A stretch of 41,672 nucleotides of DNA from Kitasatospora cheerisanensis KCTC 2395 (GCF_000696185.1 NZ_KK853998.1:53082-94753); one strand, 5' to 3'; positions 1 to 8,364 are shown, counted from the stretch's first letter. Translations and numbers: made by a program. Notes: generated from the letters alone by a model not told the origin.

Positions 1-12
1 GGGACGGCGACC

Positions 13-399
13 ATGACCGCCCCGGCCGCCTGGGCGCAGCCCGTGCCGGGGACCTGGGTCGGCGCCCGCGAGCTCGTCGCCGCGATGGCGGAAGCGTCCG
101 CGGCGGCGCCCCCGTCGCGGTTCGACGTCCGCCTCGTGCACCCCGTTCGCAACGGGTTCGCGATGTTGTTCGGTGTCGTCCTGACCGAGACGGTCTGGAA
201 CAAGTTCTTGCACGTCGCGGGCGACTCGTGGGGCGTGATCGTCGCGATGCTGGCTGCCGCGGGCGTCCTGGAATGGGCCTACCACGACCACCGGAAGCTC
301 CGGTGGCTGGTGCGGGTGCACACCTGCTCGTGGGTCGCCGCCGGGCTCATCACCCCGGCCGGCCTGCTCGGGATCGCCTGGATCGGAACGGGTGCCTGA
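13..399 (+). CDS. Small membrane protein, first of transfer-module cluster
   Basis: This 128-aa protein is not assigned to a named family. The hydrophilic N-terminus (residues 1-45) is followed by hydrophobic stretches near residues 48-60, 73-90 and 103-125, so two to three membrane passes are likely. Its stop overlaps the next start (TGATG at 397-401), which indicates translational coupling. It opens a run of six small membrane-protein genes leading to an FtsK-like translocase, an arrangement typical of Streptomyces conjugation/spread (Spd) loci, so a role in intramycelial plasmid spreading is inferred. The start lies only 12 bases from the window edge and has no strong ribosome site in view, so the true start could lie upstream. 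Confidence 0.6.
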   Translation: MTAPAAWAQPVPGTWVGARELVAAMAEASAAAPPSRFDVRLVHPVRNGFAMLFGVVLTETVWNKFLHVAGDSWGVIVAMLAAAGVLEWAYHDHRKLRWLVRVHTCSWVAAGLITPAGLLGIAWIGTGA

Positions 400-614
400 T
401 GCCCACGATCCTGCTGCCCGTCCTGGCCGTGTTCGCGGTGCCGTACGCCGCGTACGTGGTGATCGCGCACGCCGTCGCCGCCCGGCTCGGCCGCCCGTGG
501 AGCGGCGACGAACTGCGCCGCCGTCAGGCCCCGCTGCTGTGGGCGATGGTCGCCGCCGCCGTCCTGTACGCCGCGGCCGCCGCTGTCCAGGGCCTGGCGC
601 GCCTGCTGACCTGA
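399..614 (+). CDS. Small two-pass membrane protein
   Basis: This 71-aa protein has two predicted membrane helices: residues 3-28, rich in L/V/A, and 47-70, rich in A. They are separated by a short charged loop with the sequence SGDELRRRQ. The ATG overlaps the upstream stop by one base, so translation is probably coupled. The size and position suit a small Spd-type accessory membrane protein, but no family is recognised. The Arg/Asp-rich loop would be the only soluble part. Confidence 0.6.
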   Translation: MPTILLPVLAVFAVPYAAYVVIAHAVAARLGRPWSGDELRRRQAPLLWAMVAAAVLYAAAAAVQGLARLLT

Positions 615-652
615 CCCACCGTCCGGCACCGCCCGATTCCGTGAGGGATGTC

Positions 653-991
653 GTGATCATCATTCGTGACCTGGTGGTCGCCGCCGCCGGGATCCCCTAC
701 CTGCCCGCCCCAGGCGGCCGGTTCGCCGAGGCCGGCCGCCGCCCCGCCGTCGCGATCGTCGCGGACGTCGCCGGCCTGGCCCTGTCCGTGCCGTGGTGGC
801 CCGGCCGCGCCGCCGCCGGAGCCGTCTACCTCCTAGCCGCCGTCAGGTTGTGGCGCCTGGCCCGCCGCGGCTCCGCCCACACCCGCGCCGCCGCCGGCGA
901 CCTCCTCGTGCTCCTGACCCCGCCCGCCGTGTCCGCGCTGACCGGGGTCCACGTCGTACCCGTGCTCGTCCACCTGGTCCTCGCCCCCTGA
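653..991 (+). CDS. Small membrane protein, transfer-module cluster
   Basis: This 112-aa protein has hydrophobic stretches near residues 5-20, 33-60 and 80-110, suggesting three membrane segments; the family is unknown. The GTG at 653 is chosen because a GAGGGA site lies at 643-648, four bases ahead. An in-frame GTG at 641 has no such site. It lies 38 bases after the previous stop and 17 bases before the next start, so it is probably in the same operon. Function is inferred only from its place in a run of membrane proteins upstream of a translocase. Confidence 0.55.
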   Translation: MIIIRDLVVAAAGIPYLPAPGGRFAEAGRRPAVAIVADVAGLALSVPWWPGRAAAGAVYLLAAVRLWRLARRGSAHTRAAAGDLLVLLTPPAVSALTGVHVVPVLVHLVLAP

Positions 992-1008
992 CCCCGCCGG
1001 AGGCGGAG

Positions 1009-1497
1009 ATGACATCCACTCAGCTGTCCGTCGGCGGTCTCGCCCTCGGCCTGGCCCTTCTGCTCGCCACCGCCCTGCGCTGGTGGCGCCAGGGATTTCC
1101 GCTGCCCGACGCCCTCGCGCTGGCCGGCGGCCTGCTGTCCGGCCTGCTGGCCGCCCTGTGCTCAGGCGGCCTGCTCGGCCTCGCCACCCACCTGCTCGTC
1201 ACCCGCGCGACCAACCCGCTCGGCAACAAGGCCCTCGGCCACGACGGCGGGCAGCTGCTCGCCCACCCCGGCGAGGCCGGCCTCACCCGCCCCGGCGGCG
1301 TCGCCACCCTCCTGCTCGTCGTCGCCACCGTGCTGCTGTGGCGCTGCTGCGACGCCCGCCTGCGCGCGCAGATCGGCACCGGCGTGCTGTCCGGCTCCGC
1401 GCTCGGCCTGGCCGCCGGCGTCTCCGGCCTGGCCGCGATCACCCTCGTCCCCGTCGTCAACGCCGCCGGGGCCCAGTTCCTCGGCGCGCTCCAGTGA
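1009..1497 (+). CDS. Membrane protein, paralogue of the 1917-2444 product
   Basis: This 162-aa protein is mostly hydrophobic, with likely helices near residues 5-22, 33-60, 98-116 and 126-158. The start follows a strong GGAGGCGGAG site. Its C-terminal pattern (GTGVLSGSALGLAAG, then VPVVNAAGAQFLGAL) lines up with the C-terminus of the protein at 1917-2444 (GIVSGVLLGLSATLGG, then VIPAANNLGSALVGT), so the two look like paralogues. Neither is matched to a named family. The setting suggests a spread or transfer membrane component. Confidence 0.65.
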   Translation: MTSTQLSVGGLALGLALLLATALRWWRQGFPLPDALALAGGLLSGLLAALCSGGLLGLATHLLVTRATNPLGNKALGHDGGQLLAHPGEAGLTRPGGVATLLLVVATVLLWRCCDARLRAQIGTGVLSGSALGLAAGVSGLAAITLVPVVNAAGAQFLGALQ

Positions 1498-1519
1498 CCA
1501 GCCGTCAGGAGATGTGCCC

Positions 1520-1849
1520 ATGGACCTCGACCACCTCTACCGCATCCCCGTCGCGGCCCTGCTCGGCGCCGGTTTCGACGCCCTTCCGCTCCTCGTGCCG
1601 CGCCCGTCCTGGGAGGCGATCCGGCCCCGGCACTACCTGGGCGGCGCGGTCCTCGGCGCGGCCGTCGGCACGGCGGCGTGCACGCCCGCCCTGCGGCACG
1701 CCGCCCGCATCGCCCTGACCGGCCACCCCGGCTGGATCGACATCGTCTGCTGGGCGGTCCTCGCCACGGCGATCGCCATGATCGTCGCCGCCGACCGCTG
1801 GATCCGGGCGCACGACGACGGCGACGCCGAACAGACCCGCCAGTCCTGA
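1520..1849 (+). CDS. Small membrane protein, transfer-module cluster
   Basis: This 109-aa protein has hydrophobic segments near residues 37-55 and 76-94 and an acidic C-terminal tail. The ATG at 1520 is preferred because AGGAG at 1507-1511 sits eight bases upstream. The in-frame GTG at 1514 would leave only two bases. It lies between the paralogous membrane-protein genes at 1009 and 1917. No family is recognised, and a role in DNA spreading is inferred from context only. Confidence 0.6.
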   Translation: MDLDHLYRIPVAALLGAGFDALPLLVPRPSWEAIRPRHYLGGAVLGAAVGTAACTPALRHAARIALTGHPGWIDIVCWAVLATAIAMIVAADRWIRAHDDGDAEQTRQS

Positions 1850-1916
1850 ACCCCGGCCGCCCGACGGCGGCCGCCCTCCCCTGCCCTCATTCCTTCCCCT
1901 TCTCCGGAGGTCACCC

Positions 1917-2444
1917 GTGAACATCCCCGCCGCGTCGCTCACCATCGGCGGCCTCTTCGTCGGCATCGCCATCCCGCTGTGGCACACCAGCCGCTTCGCG
2001 ATGGCCAACATCAAGAACCGCGCGGGCGCGATGAAGGGCGCGGTCGACGACCTGGTCCCGCTCGCCGCAGGCATGGCCTACGGCGGCATCGCCACCGCCA
2101 CCACGTCCGGTCTGCTCGGTTTCGCCACCGGCGCGATCACCTGGCTGGGCAACGGCGCGGGCACCCTCGCGATGTGGGGCGCGACCGGCGGCGACGCGGA
2201 CCTCGCCGTCCGCTCCCCCGGCTACGAGCTCAGCGGCATGGGCAACCTGGTCCTCCTGCTGCTGACCGTGGTCGTCCTCGGCGGCTGGAAGAAGATCCCG
2301 GCCGACTGGAAGCCGCGGATGCGCGTCGGCATCGTCTCGGGCGTTCTCCTCGGCCTGTCCGCGACCCTCGGCGGCGCCGTGATGGCCACCGTCATCCCGG
2401 CCGCCAACAACCTCGGCTCCGCTCTCGTCGGCACCATCGCCTGA
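1917..2444 (+). CDS. Membrane protein, paralogue of the 1009-1497 product
   Basis: This 175-aa protein starts at GTG after a strong GGAGG site. Hydrophobic segments lie near residues 7-22, 45-70, 106-122 and 138-172. A basic, amphipathic stretch (residues 24-43) follows the first helix, and a short WKKIPADWKPR loop precedes the last helices. Its C-terminal half resembles the protein at 1009-1497. It is the last small membrane gene before the FtsK-like translocase, 133 bases upstream of it. By position it could be a SpdB-like membrane partner of that ATPase, but sequence identity to SpdB is not established here. Confidence 0.65.
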   Translation: MNIPAASLTIGGLFVGIAIPLWHTSRFAMANIKNRAGAMKGAVDDLVPLAAGMAYGGIATATTSGLLGFATGAITWLGNGAGTLAMWGATGGDADLAVRSPGYELSGMGNLVLLLLTVVVLGGWKKIPADWKPRMRVGIVSGVLLGLSATLGGAVMATVIPAANNLGSALVGTIA

Positions 2445-2577
2445 CCCTCCGGACGCCACCGGTCGCCCGCACCCACCCGCCATCCGGCCCGCACCCGCGG
2501 AAGCCGGCGGCGCGGCGTGTGCGGACGGCCGCAACCGCCCGGACCACCCACCCGCCCGAACCGCCCCGGAGGCAGCC

Positions 2578-4833
2578 GTGACCACCCACTCGCCCGAACC
2601 GATCGTCATCGACCTCGAAGCCGAGGGCGAGTTCCTCACCGACGACCAGCCCCACCCGGGCCGCCCGGCCGACGGCCCCACCGCCGGCACCGGCACCGGC
2701 ACCGGCACCGGCGCCGACGGCAACGGCACCGGCTTCGCCACCCGACTCGCGGCCGCCCTGGCAAGCCAGGGCCGCCGCGAGTACACAGCCCTCCGCGAAG
2801 GCCTGACCGTCCTCAAGACCGAGACCGGCACCTGGGCCAGCGCCTCCCGCGAGACGCCCGCCCACCTGCGCGCCTCCCTGCTGAACCGCCGCTACGCGAC
2901 CTGGACCGCCAAGCAGGCCGCCGAGGTCGAGCGCCTGGAGGAGAAGGCGACCGAACTGGAGAAGAAGGCCAAGCGCGCCCTCGCCGCCGGGCAGACCGAC
3001 GAAGCCAGCACCGCCGACCACAAGCAGGCCACCACCCTCTCCGGCGCTATGTACCAGGAGGCCGCCGACTGGCGCGAGCGGGCCCGCGACATCCAGCGCC
3101 AGCCCTACACCGGCCACATCGACCCGACCGACGCCGAACTGGAGCGCCACCGCCGCCGCACCGCCAACCGCCGCCGCACCGCGCTCGCCACCCTCACCCT
3201 TGCCCTCGGCGGCCTCGAACTGGCCATCGGAAACCTGGTCCTGCCGACCATCACCACCGCCGGCCTGCTGCTCACCGCCTGGGCCAAGGGCCGCATCACC
3301 GGCTGGCGCCGCGAACTCCCGGACGTCCCCGCCCTCGCCTACGAGATCGCCACCGGCAAGCCCGCCAAGGACAAGAAGGAGACGGAGACCGCGACCGCGA
3401 CCGACGCCCCGCCGCTGCCGATCCGCCAGGCGACCACCGAGGAGCAGGCCGGCGCCGCCGTCCTCCAGGCCCTGCTCGGGGAGGGCCTGACCGTCGGATC
3501 GGTCACCGACGTGACCCGTGAGAAGTGGGGATGGAAGGCCACCGCTCACCTCGTCAAGGGCAAGCCGGCCGACCTCGTCCTGCGCCTGCCGCAACTGGAC
3601 GTCGCCCTCGGCGTGCGCGCCGGCGGTGTGATGGCGCAGCCGCAGACCGCCGCCGCCGGCTCGGTGGTGCTGCGGATCCTGCTGGGCGACCCGTTCGACC
3701 CGATGCCGCCCCACCCGGTCTACGCCCCGCGCTCGAACTCGATCCTGCGGCCGTTCTCACTCGGCCCGTCCATGGACGGCAGCCCCACCCAGGTCACCAT
3801 CGCCGGGCAGAACATCATGGTCATCGCCGTCCCCGGCGGCGGGAAGTCCGCGATCGTGCGCACGCTCGCCGACTACATCACCAGCTGCACCGACGCGATC
3901 GCGGTCGACGTCGACCCCACCGGCCGCGGACTCGGGCCGCTGCGCCACCTGGCCGCGATGACCGCCTACGACGAGAAGCGGATCGACGACGTCCTGGACT
4001 GGGCGATCCGCGAGGCGGAGATCCGCACCGAGCAGATGGGCGACGACGTCGACAACTGGCAGGTGACGGACGACTCGCCGGCGGTGTTCGTCATCGTCGA
4101 CGAGCACCCGCAGCTGACCAAGACGCAGAAGGCCAAGGTCATCAAGCTCGGCCGGATCGGCCGCAAGGCCCGCGTCACCGTGGTGCTGCTCTCACAGGAC
4201 GCGACCAGCGACGTCGTCGGCGACGCCATCGCCGACGTCTTCGGCATCCGGATCATGCTGCCGTGCCGGAAGGCCGACGTGCCGCTGGTGGTCGGCTCGG
4301 ACACCGCGATCTCCGAGGGCTGGATGCCGCACCGCCTGGTCCCCAGCCCCGGAGACTGGGACCTCGCCGACGCCGGCGCGTTCTACATCGTCGCCCCCGG
4401 CCTGCGTGACCCGATCCTGCGCAAGGCCACCTTCCTCAACGCCGAGACCGCCACGCTCCGTACACAGGAGCGGCTCGCCGCAGGCACTGTCACCATCACC
4501 CCGGAGCCCGCCGACGTGGACGGCGACGAGGACCTGCCGCCGGTGTTGCTGGCGATCCGGGCCGCGTTCGACAGCCACGGCGACCCCGACTTCCTGCTCA
4601 CCGACCAGGTCCTGGAGCACCTCGCCACCACCGGGCCCGAGTGGCGCCAGTGGGAGGACAAGGACCCGGTCGACCGCCGCCGCGAAGCCGTCAAGAAGAT
4701 CACCCGGGAGTTCAAGAAGGCCGGCCTGCCTCCTCTCAAGACGGACCGCCGGGTCGACCTCAACAAGGACAACCCGCCCTCCGGCTACTGGCTGCGCGAC
4801 GTCGAAGCCGCCTTCGAGGGCTTGCCGGACTGA
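2578..4833 (+). CDS. FtsK/SpoIIIE-type DNA translocase (TraB/TraSA-like)
   Basis: This 751-aa protein is a predicted membrane-anchored hexameric ATPase that moves double-stranded DNA. Its order is: Gly/Thr repeat linker (about 35-50), coiled coil (about 105-140), two membrane helices (about 205-240), ATPase motor, and C-terminal winged-helix-like segment (about 665-751). The Walker A motif is VPGGGKSA with Lys423; Walker B is VFVIVDEH with Asp508-Glu509. The GTG start follows GGAGGCAGCC. In Streptomyces, single FtsK-like proteins (TraB) are known to transfer plasmid DNA between hyphae by binding 8-bp repeats through the C-terminal domain. This gene fits that role because it follows small membrane genes and is itself followed by an 8-bp repeat array at 4864-4981. 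A housekeeping FtsK is unlikely given the length and setting. Confidence 0.85.
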   Translation: MTTHSPEPIVIDLEAEGEFLTDDQPHPGRPADGPTAGTGTGTGTGADGNGTGFATRLAAALASQGRREYTALREGLTVLKTETGTWASASRETPAHLRASLLNRRYATWTAKQAAEVERLEEKATELEKKAKRALAAGQTDEASTADHKQATTLSGAMYQEAADWRERARDIQRQPYTGHIDPTDAELERHRRRTANRRRTALATLTLALGGLELAIGNLVLPTITTAGLLLTAWAKGRITGWRRELPDVPALAYEIATGKPAKDKKETETATATDAPPLPIRQATTEEQAGAAVLQALLGEGLTVGSVTDVTREKWGWKATAHLVKGKPADLVLRLPQLDVALGVRAGGVMAQPQTAAAGSVVLRILLGDPFDPMPPHPVYAPRSNSILRPFSLGPSMDGSPTQVTIAGQNIMVIAVPGGGKSAIVRTLADYITSCTDAIAVDVDPTGRGLGPLRHLAAMTAYDEKRIDDVLDWAIREAEIRTEQMGDDVDNWQVTDDSPAVFVIVDEHPQLTKTQKAKVIKLGRIGRKARVTVVLLSQDATSDVVGDAIADVFGIRIMLPCRKADVPLVVGSDTAISEGWMPHRLVPSPGDWDLADAGAFYIVAPGLRDPILRKATFLNAETATLRTQERLAAGTVTITPEPADVDGDEDLPPVLLAIRAAFDSHGDPDFLLTDQVLEHLATTGPEWRQWEDKDPVDRRREAVKKITREFKKAGLPPLKTDRRVDLNKDNPPSGYWLRDVEAAFEGLPD

Positions 4834-4863
4834 CACCCAGAGTCACCGTCAGCGGCCCACGAC

Positions 4864-4981
4864 GATCCGTCGCCCGATCCGTCGCCGATCTGTCCCTGAT
4901 CCGTCTCCGCGACAGATCAAAGACAGATCGGCGACGGATCAGAAAACGGATCGTGACCTGCGAAAACAGATCAGACGGATC
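4864..4981 (+). repeat. Phased 8-bp repeat array, candidate clt/TraB recognition site
   Basis: Four direct GATCYGTC octamers start at 4864, 4876, 4887 and 4898. They are followed by inverted copies GACRGATC at 4911, 4922 and 4933, AACGGATC at 4945, AACAGATC at 4965 and GACGGATC at 4974. Starts in the first eight copies are 11-13 bases apart, close to one helical turn, and the array switches orientation around 4907. It begins 30 bases after the translocase stop. Streptomyces TraB proteins are known to bind octamer repeats in clt loci near traB. That this is such a site is inference; an operator or iteron array is the alternative. Confidence 0.7.
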
Positions 4982-5119
4982 AGATCCGCACACCCCCTCG
5001 AAACGGCCCCCGGACCCCCCTCCGGGGCCGCTTCCGACCCCGCTGCACCTCCACCCGCCCCCCAGCCCGCTCCACCGCCCAGATGTTCACCCGCCGTGAC
5101 CGATCAGAGGAGACCGGCC

Positions 5120-7615
5120 ATGACCCCGGCCCGCACCACCGCCCCCCGCAAGACCCGTACCGCCCCCGCCAAGCCGCCCGCGAAGACCGCCCAGAAGCCG
5201 CGTCCGGCCGCCGCGCCGAAGCCCGCCGGGACCCCGCCGAAGACCCCGACCCTGACCGTTTCGGCGACGTTCGGACGCCCCGCCGCGGACCCGGTCCTGG
5301 CCGACGCGGCCGACCGCGCCGCCGACATCCGCGACCTCGCCCGGGCCGACGCCGACGCCCTGCTGCGCCGTGCCCGCCTGGCCGCCGACGCCGAGCTGGC
5401 CACTGCCCAGCAGTGGACGAGCGAGGCCGAGACGCTGCGCGCCGTTGCTGCCGCGGAGGCCGAGACGGTCACGCAGCGTGCCGAGGAGACGGCCCGGCGG
5501 GCCCTGGAAATCGTCACCGACCATGCCGACCTGATCCGTCAGGCCGCCGCGGAGGACGCCGAACAGCGGCGCGGCGAGGCCGAGGACGAGGCCCGCCGCC
5601 GGATCGAGGAAGCCGAGCAGCAGGCGGCGGCCCTGACCCGGGCCGCGGCCGAGCAGGCCGACGAGATCCGTGTCCAGGCATCCGAGCGGGCCCGGCGCGC
5701 CGGCGCCGCCGAGGCCGAGCAGATCCTGGCCCGGGCCGAGCAGACGGCCGCCGAGCTCACCCGCACCGCCGAGCAGCAGGCCGGCCGGACCCGGATCCAG
5801 GCCGACCAGGCCGCCGCGGCCCTGCGCGCCCGCGCCGAGCAGCAGGCCGAGCAGGCTTGCAAGGACGCCGCCGAACAGGCCGACACCCTGATCGGCGACG
5901 CCCGCACCCGGGCGGCCGGCCTGCTGGAGACGGCCCGCGCGCAGGCCGACGAGCTGCGCCGCGCCGCCGAGGACGACGCCGAGCGGCTACGCGTCCAGGC
6001 CCGCCGGCTGCGCGAGGACGCGGACCGGGAGGTCGACCAGGCCACCGGCGCCGCCCGAGAGGTGCGGGCCAAGGCGGCCGCCGAGGCCGACCAGGTCCGG
6101 GACCGGGCCGAGCAGGAGGCCGGCAGGCAGCAGGCCCGGGCCGCCGCCGAGTCGGCCCGGCTGCTGCAGCAGGCGAAGAAGGACGCCGACCGGATCCTGC
6201 GCCAGGCCGAGCAGGCGGCGGCCGCGGTCAAGGCCGAGACCGACCAGGCGCTGGCCGAGGCGAACGAGGCGACGCTCCAGGCGCAGGAGATGAAGCAACT
6301 CGCCGCCCAGGTCCTCGACGACGCCGCGCAGACGCTGCACCGGGCCACCGCCCGCACCACCCGCAAGCTGGAGAATCGCCGCCTCAAGCGCGAGGCACGG
6401 GCCGCCGAACGGGCTGGGAAGGCCACGGCCGCCAGCCGTGTGAAGGCGTTCGCCAAGGCCAACTCGCGGCGCCTGCTGGCCATCGTGCCGATCACCGCGC
6501 CGATGGCCGTCGCCTGGACCGGCCAGGCCGGCTTCGCCCACGACATCCTGGGCTGGATCGCTCCGTTCACCGTGCTGTTCGCCGCCGCCTGGGAGCTGTC
6601 CACGGCATTCGTCGCGTGGATGTACCACGAGGCACGCAAGGTCGGCGACAGCGGCACCCTGTACCGCATCTCGACCTGGGCGTTCGCCGTCGGCGCGGCC
6701 GTCATGAACTACTGGCACGCCTCCGCCACCGTCACCGGCCAGAAGTGGGACCCGGCCGCGATGAAGATGGTCGACCAGCTCACCTACTGGGACCCCACCC
6801 CCAAGGCGGTCGCGTTCTCGGCCATGAGCATCACCGGCATGGTGCTGTGGGAGCTCTACGCCCGCCTCATCCACCGCACCAAGCTCCGCGCCGACGGCAA
6901 GGTCGCCAAGTCGCGGCCCACGATCGGGGCGATCCGCTGGGCCCGCTACCCCGGGCACAGCTTCACCGCGTGGTCGCTGGCGATCACCGACGAGTCGCTG
7001 TCCACGGTCGAACTCGCCTGGAGTGCCGCCGCGAAACACCGCGCGATGGTTCGCCGAACCGGCCTCGGACCGGTTCGCCGGTTCATCGCCGCCGCGATCG
7101 GCGTCGGCGACTGGATGCCGCTGCGCGCCCTGCCCGCCGTGCCGAACCGCACCCTGATCGTCGCGGCCTCCGGTTCGCCGAACCCGGCCGCCATCCCCCG
7201 GTTCGCGGTTCGCCTCACCCGCGCCGGTTCGCCGAACCACATCCCGAACCGCCCCGGCGGTTCGCCGAACCCGGCACTGCCCGCAGCACGCTCCGGCGCG
7301 ACCGGCGGCCGCCGAGAACTGGAAGCCGCGAACCGCACCACCCCCACCGGCGAACCGGCCGGGACCGGGCCCGGTCCGCGAACCGCCGCCGACCAGCAGC
7401 GCACCATCCCGGACCCGGACGGTTCGAACCGGCGCAGCGCCGCCCAGGAACTCGCGGACGAGCAGGTTCGACAGGTCCTCGCCCTGATCGAAGCCGTGGG
7501 CTACGACACCGTCGACCTCGACTACGTCATGGCGAACCTCGGCCTGAAGAAGACCACCGCGTACCACCGGCTCGCCTCCGCCCGCCGCGAGTTCGCGAAC
7601 CGTGCCGCCGCCTGA
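5120..7615 (+). CDS. Coiled-coil / DUF2637 membrane / HTH protein
   Basis: This 831-aa protein has an Ala/Pro/Lys-rich head (1-45) and a long Ala/Glu/Arg-rich coiled coil (about 60-430). These are followed by a membrane region with about four helices (about 450-590) matching DUF2637, a family common on actinomycete mobile elements. After that come a Gly/Ser/Pro/Asn-rich linker and a helix-turn-helix-like tail (about 780-831, with VDLDYVMANLGLKKTTAYHR). The ATG follows AGAGGAG at a good distance. DUF2637 proteins are usually shorter; the coiled coil, reminiscent of DivIVA/Scy-type filament proteins, is the unusual part. Inference: a membrane-bound, DNA-binding partner of the upstream translocase, possibly placing it at hyphal tips or septa. 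The 3' third is packed with GGTTCG/CGAACC hexamers. Confidence 0.75.
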   Translation: MTPARTTAPRKTRTAPAKPPAKTAQKPRPAAAPKPAGTPPKTPTLTVSATFGRPAADPVLADAADRAADIRDLARADADALLRRARLAADAELATAQQWTSEAETLRAVAAAEAETVTQRAEETARRALEIVTDHADLIRQAAAEDAEQRRGEAEDEARRRIEEAEQQAAALTRAAAEQADEIRVQASERARRAGAAEAEQILARAEQTAAELTRTAEQQAGRTRIQADQAAAALRARAEQQAEQACKDAAEQADTLIGDARTRAAGLLETARAQADELRRAAEDDAERLRVQARRLREDADREVDQATGAAREVRAKAAAEADQVRDRAEQEAGRQQARAAAESARLLQQAKKDADRILRQAEQAAAAVKAETDQALAEANEATLQAQEMKQLAAQVLDDAAQTLHRATARTTRKLENRRLKREARAAERAGKATAASRVKAFAKANSRRLLAIVPITAPMAVAWTGQAGFAHDILGWIAPFTVLFAAAWELSTAFVAWMYHEARKVGDSGTLYRISTWAFAVGAAVMNYWHASATVTGQKWDPAAMKMVDQLTYWDPTPKAVAFSAMSITGMVLWELYARLIHRTKLRADGKVAKSRPTIGAIRWARYPGHSFTAWSLAITDESLSTVELAWSAAAKHRAMVRRTGLGPVRRFIAAAIGVGDWMPLRALPAVPNRTLIVAASGSPNPAAIPRFAVRLTRAGSPNHIPNRPGGSPNPALPAARSGATGGRRELEAANRTTPTGEPAGTGPGPRTAADQQRTIPDPDGSNRRSAAQELADEQVRQVLALIEAVGYDTVDLDYVMANLGLKKTTAYHRLASARREFANRAAA

Positions 7616-7739
7616 ACCGCGAACCGCGAACCGGTTCACCGCTCGAACCGCGAACCGGCCCCGGGGCGAACCACGACCCCCGGGGCCGGTTCGCGAACAA
7701 CCCGACCCGAGGGCGCCGGACAGGTTCGCCCGCCGAACC
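7048..7739. repeat. GGTTCG/CGAACC hexamer array, candidate iterons or operators
   Basis: About 28 copies of GGTTCG or its complement CGAACC occur here, against less than one expected by my rough base-composition estimate. Four copies form the perfect 13-bp palindrome GGTTCGCCGAACC (7048, 7172, 7226, 7259). One forms GGTTCGAACC (7421). The array spans the end of the DUF2637 gene and the non-coding gap, and inside the gene the hexamers fall in several reading frames, so it is a DNA-level signal. Possible roles are a plasmid origin (iterons), a centromere, or binding sites for the HTH tail encoded by the same gene. Confidence 0.7.
7649..7695 (+). terminator. Perfect 18-bp stem hairpin after DUF2637 gene
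   Basis: The arms at 7649-7666 and 7678-7695 are perfect 18-bp complements around an 11-base loop. The stem carries the array hexamers CGAACC and GGTTCG. It lies 33 bases after the DUF2637 stop, so it may terminate that transcript, but it could equally be part of the repeat array. Confidence 0.6.
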
Positions 7740-7846
7740 AAGCGCCCTCGCCGCCGACCGCTACTAATCAGCCGAAAGCCACCAAAGACCGGATCAAGTA
7801 CCGCACGACCGCCGAAAATTGGCGCACCCTTCACGAAAGGAACCCG

Positions 7847-8222
7847 ATGCACCACCTCGTCACCCTGTCCGGCCTCGCCGCCGTCGTCCTGGCCCTGTGG
7901 GCTGTCCAGCTCACCGTGCTGGCCCTCCACGTCCGCCACGCCATCCACCACAGCATCGGCCAGGTCACCGACTCCGAGTTCGCCCTGCTGTTCGCCAGCG
8001 GCATCATCACGCTGCTCAGCGCCATCGGCGGAGGAAGCGCCATCAGCGCCACTCTCAACACCAGCCAGTGGGGGTGGGCCCACGGGATTCTCGCGATCGG
8101 CACCACGCTGGCCTACATGCTCCTGAGCTACGCCACCGACTGGGACGCGCGGAGCTGGTGGGACAAAGCGCAAGGAACGCAAGGCCGGCCAGGCCCTCGA
8201 AGCCGTCGAGACCACGGCCTGA
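7847..8222 (+). CDS. Small membrane protein with apparent +1 frame disruption
   Basis: The protein starts at ATG 7847 after GAAAGGAA. It has hydrophobic segments near residues 5-27, 45-62 and 73-92, a three-helix membrane protein of unknown family. From about 8165 the coding signal moves to the +1 frame. Removing one A from the AAA at 8165-8167 gives a natural ending, WWDKRKERKAGQALEA and so on, with a stop at 8220-8222. Without that change the frame stays open through the next two genes to 9469 as a 540-aa composite. That composite is unlikely to be real, because two strong terminator hairpins (8245-8279, 8365-8397) and fresh ribosome sites separate the parts. Confidence 0.6.
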
Positions 8223-8244
8223 CAACCCGCCCAGTCCCCGCCCA

Positions 8245-8279
8245 CACCGCCCGCCCGCCACCCAGCCGGGCGGGCGGTG
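8245..8279 (+). terminator. GC-rich hairpin terminator
   Basis: Perfect 13-bp arms (8245-8257 and 8267-8279) flank a 9-base loop, 22 bases after the repaired stop of the membrane gene. It is the first of two tandem hairpins separating that gene from the Nudix gene. Confidence 0.6.
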
Positions 8280-8364
8280 CGCATCCGGGCCCCGACCGAC
8301 CACCCCGACCTCCGAGCCGAACGGCAGCAGCCGCAGCTCTGAGACAACGCGCCGCGGCCCGGTC

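Noticed and set aside
2680..2730. GGCACC hexanucleotide run as a DNA repeat of interest
   Set aside because: It encodes a Gly-Thr linker in the translocase in one frame and is short; a simple coding repeat explains it.
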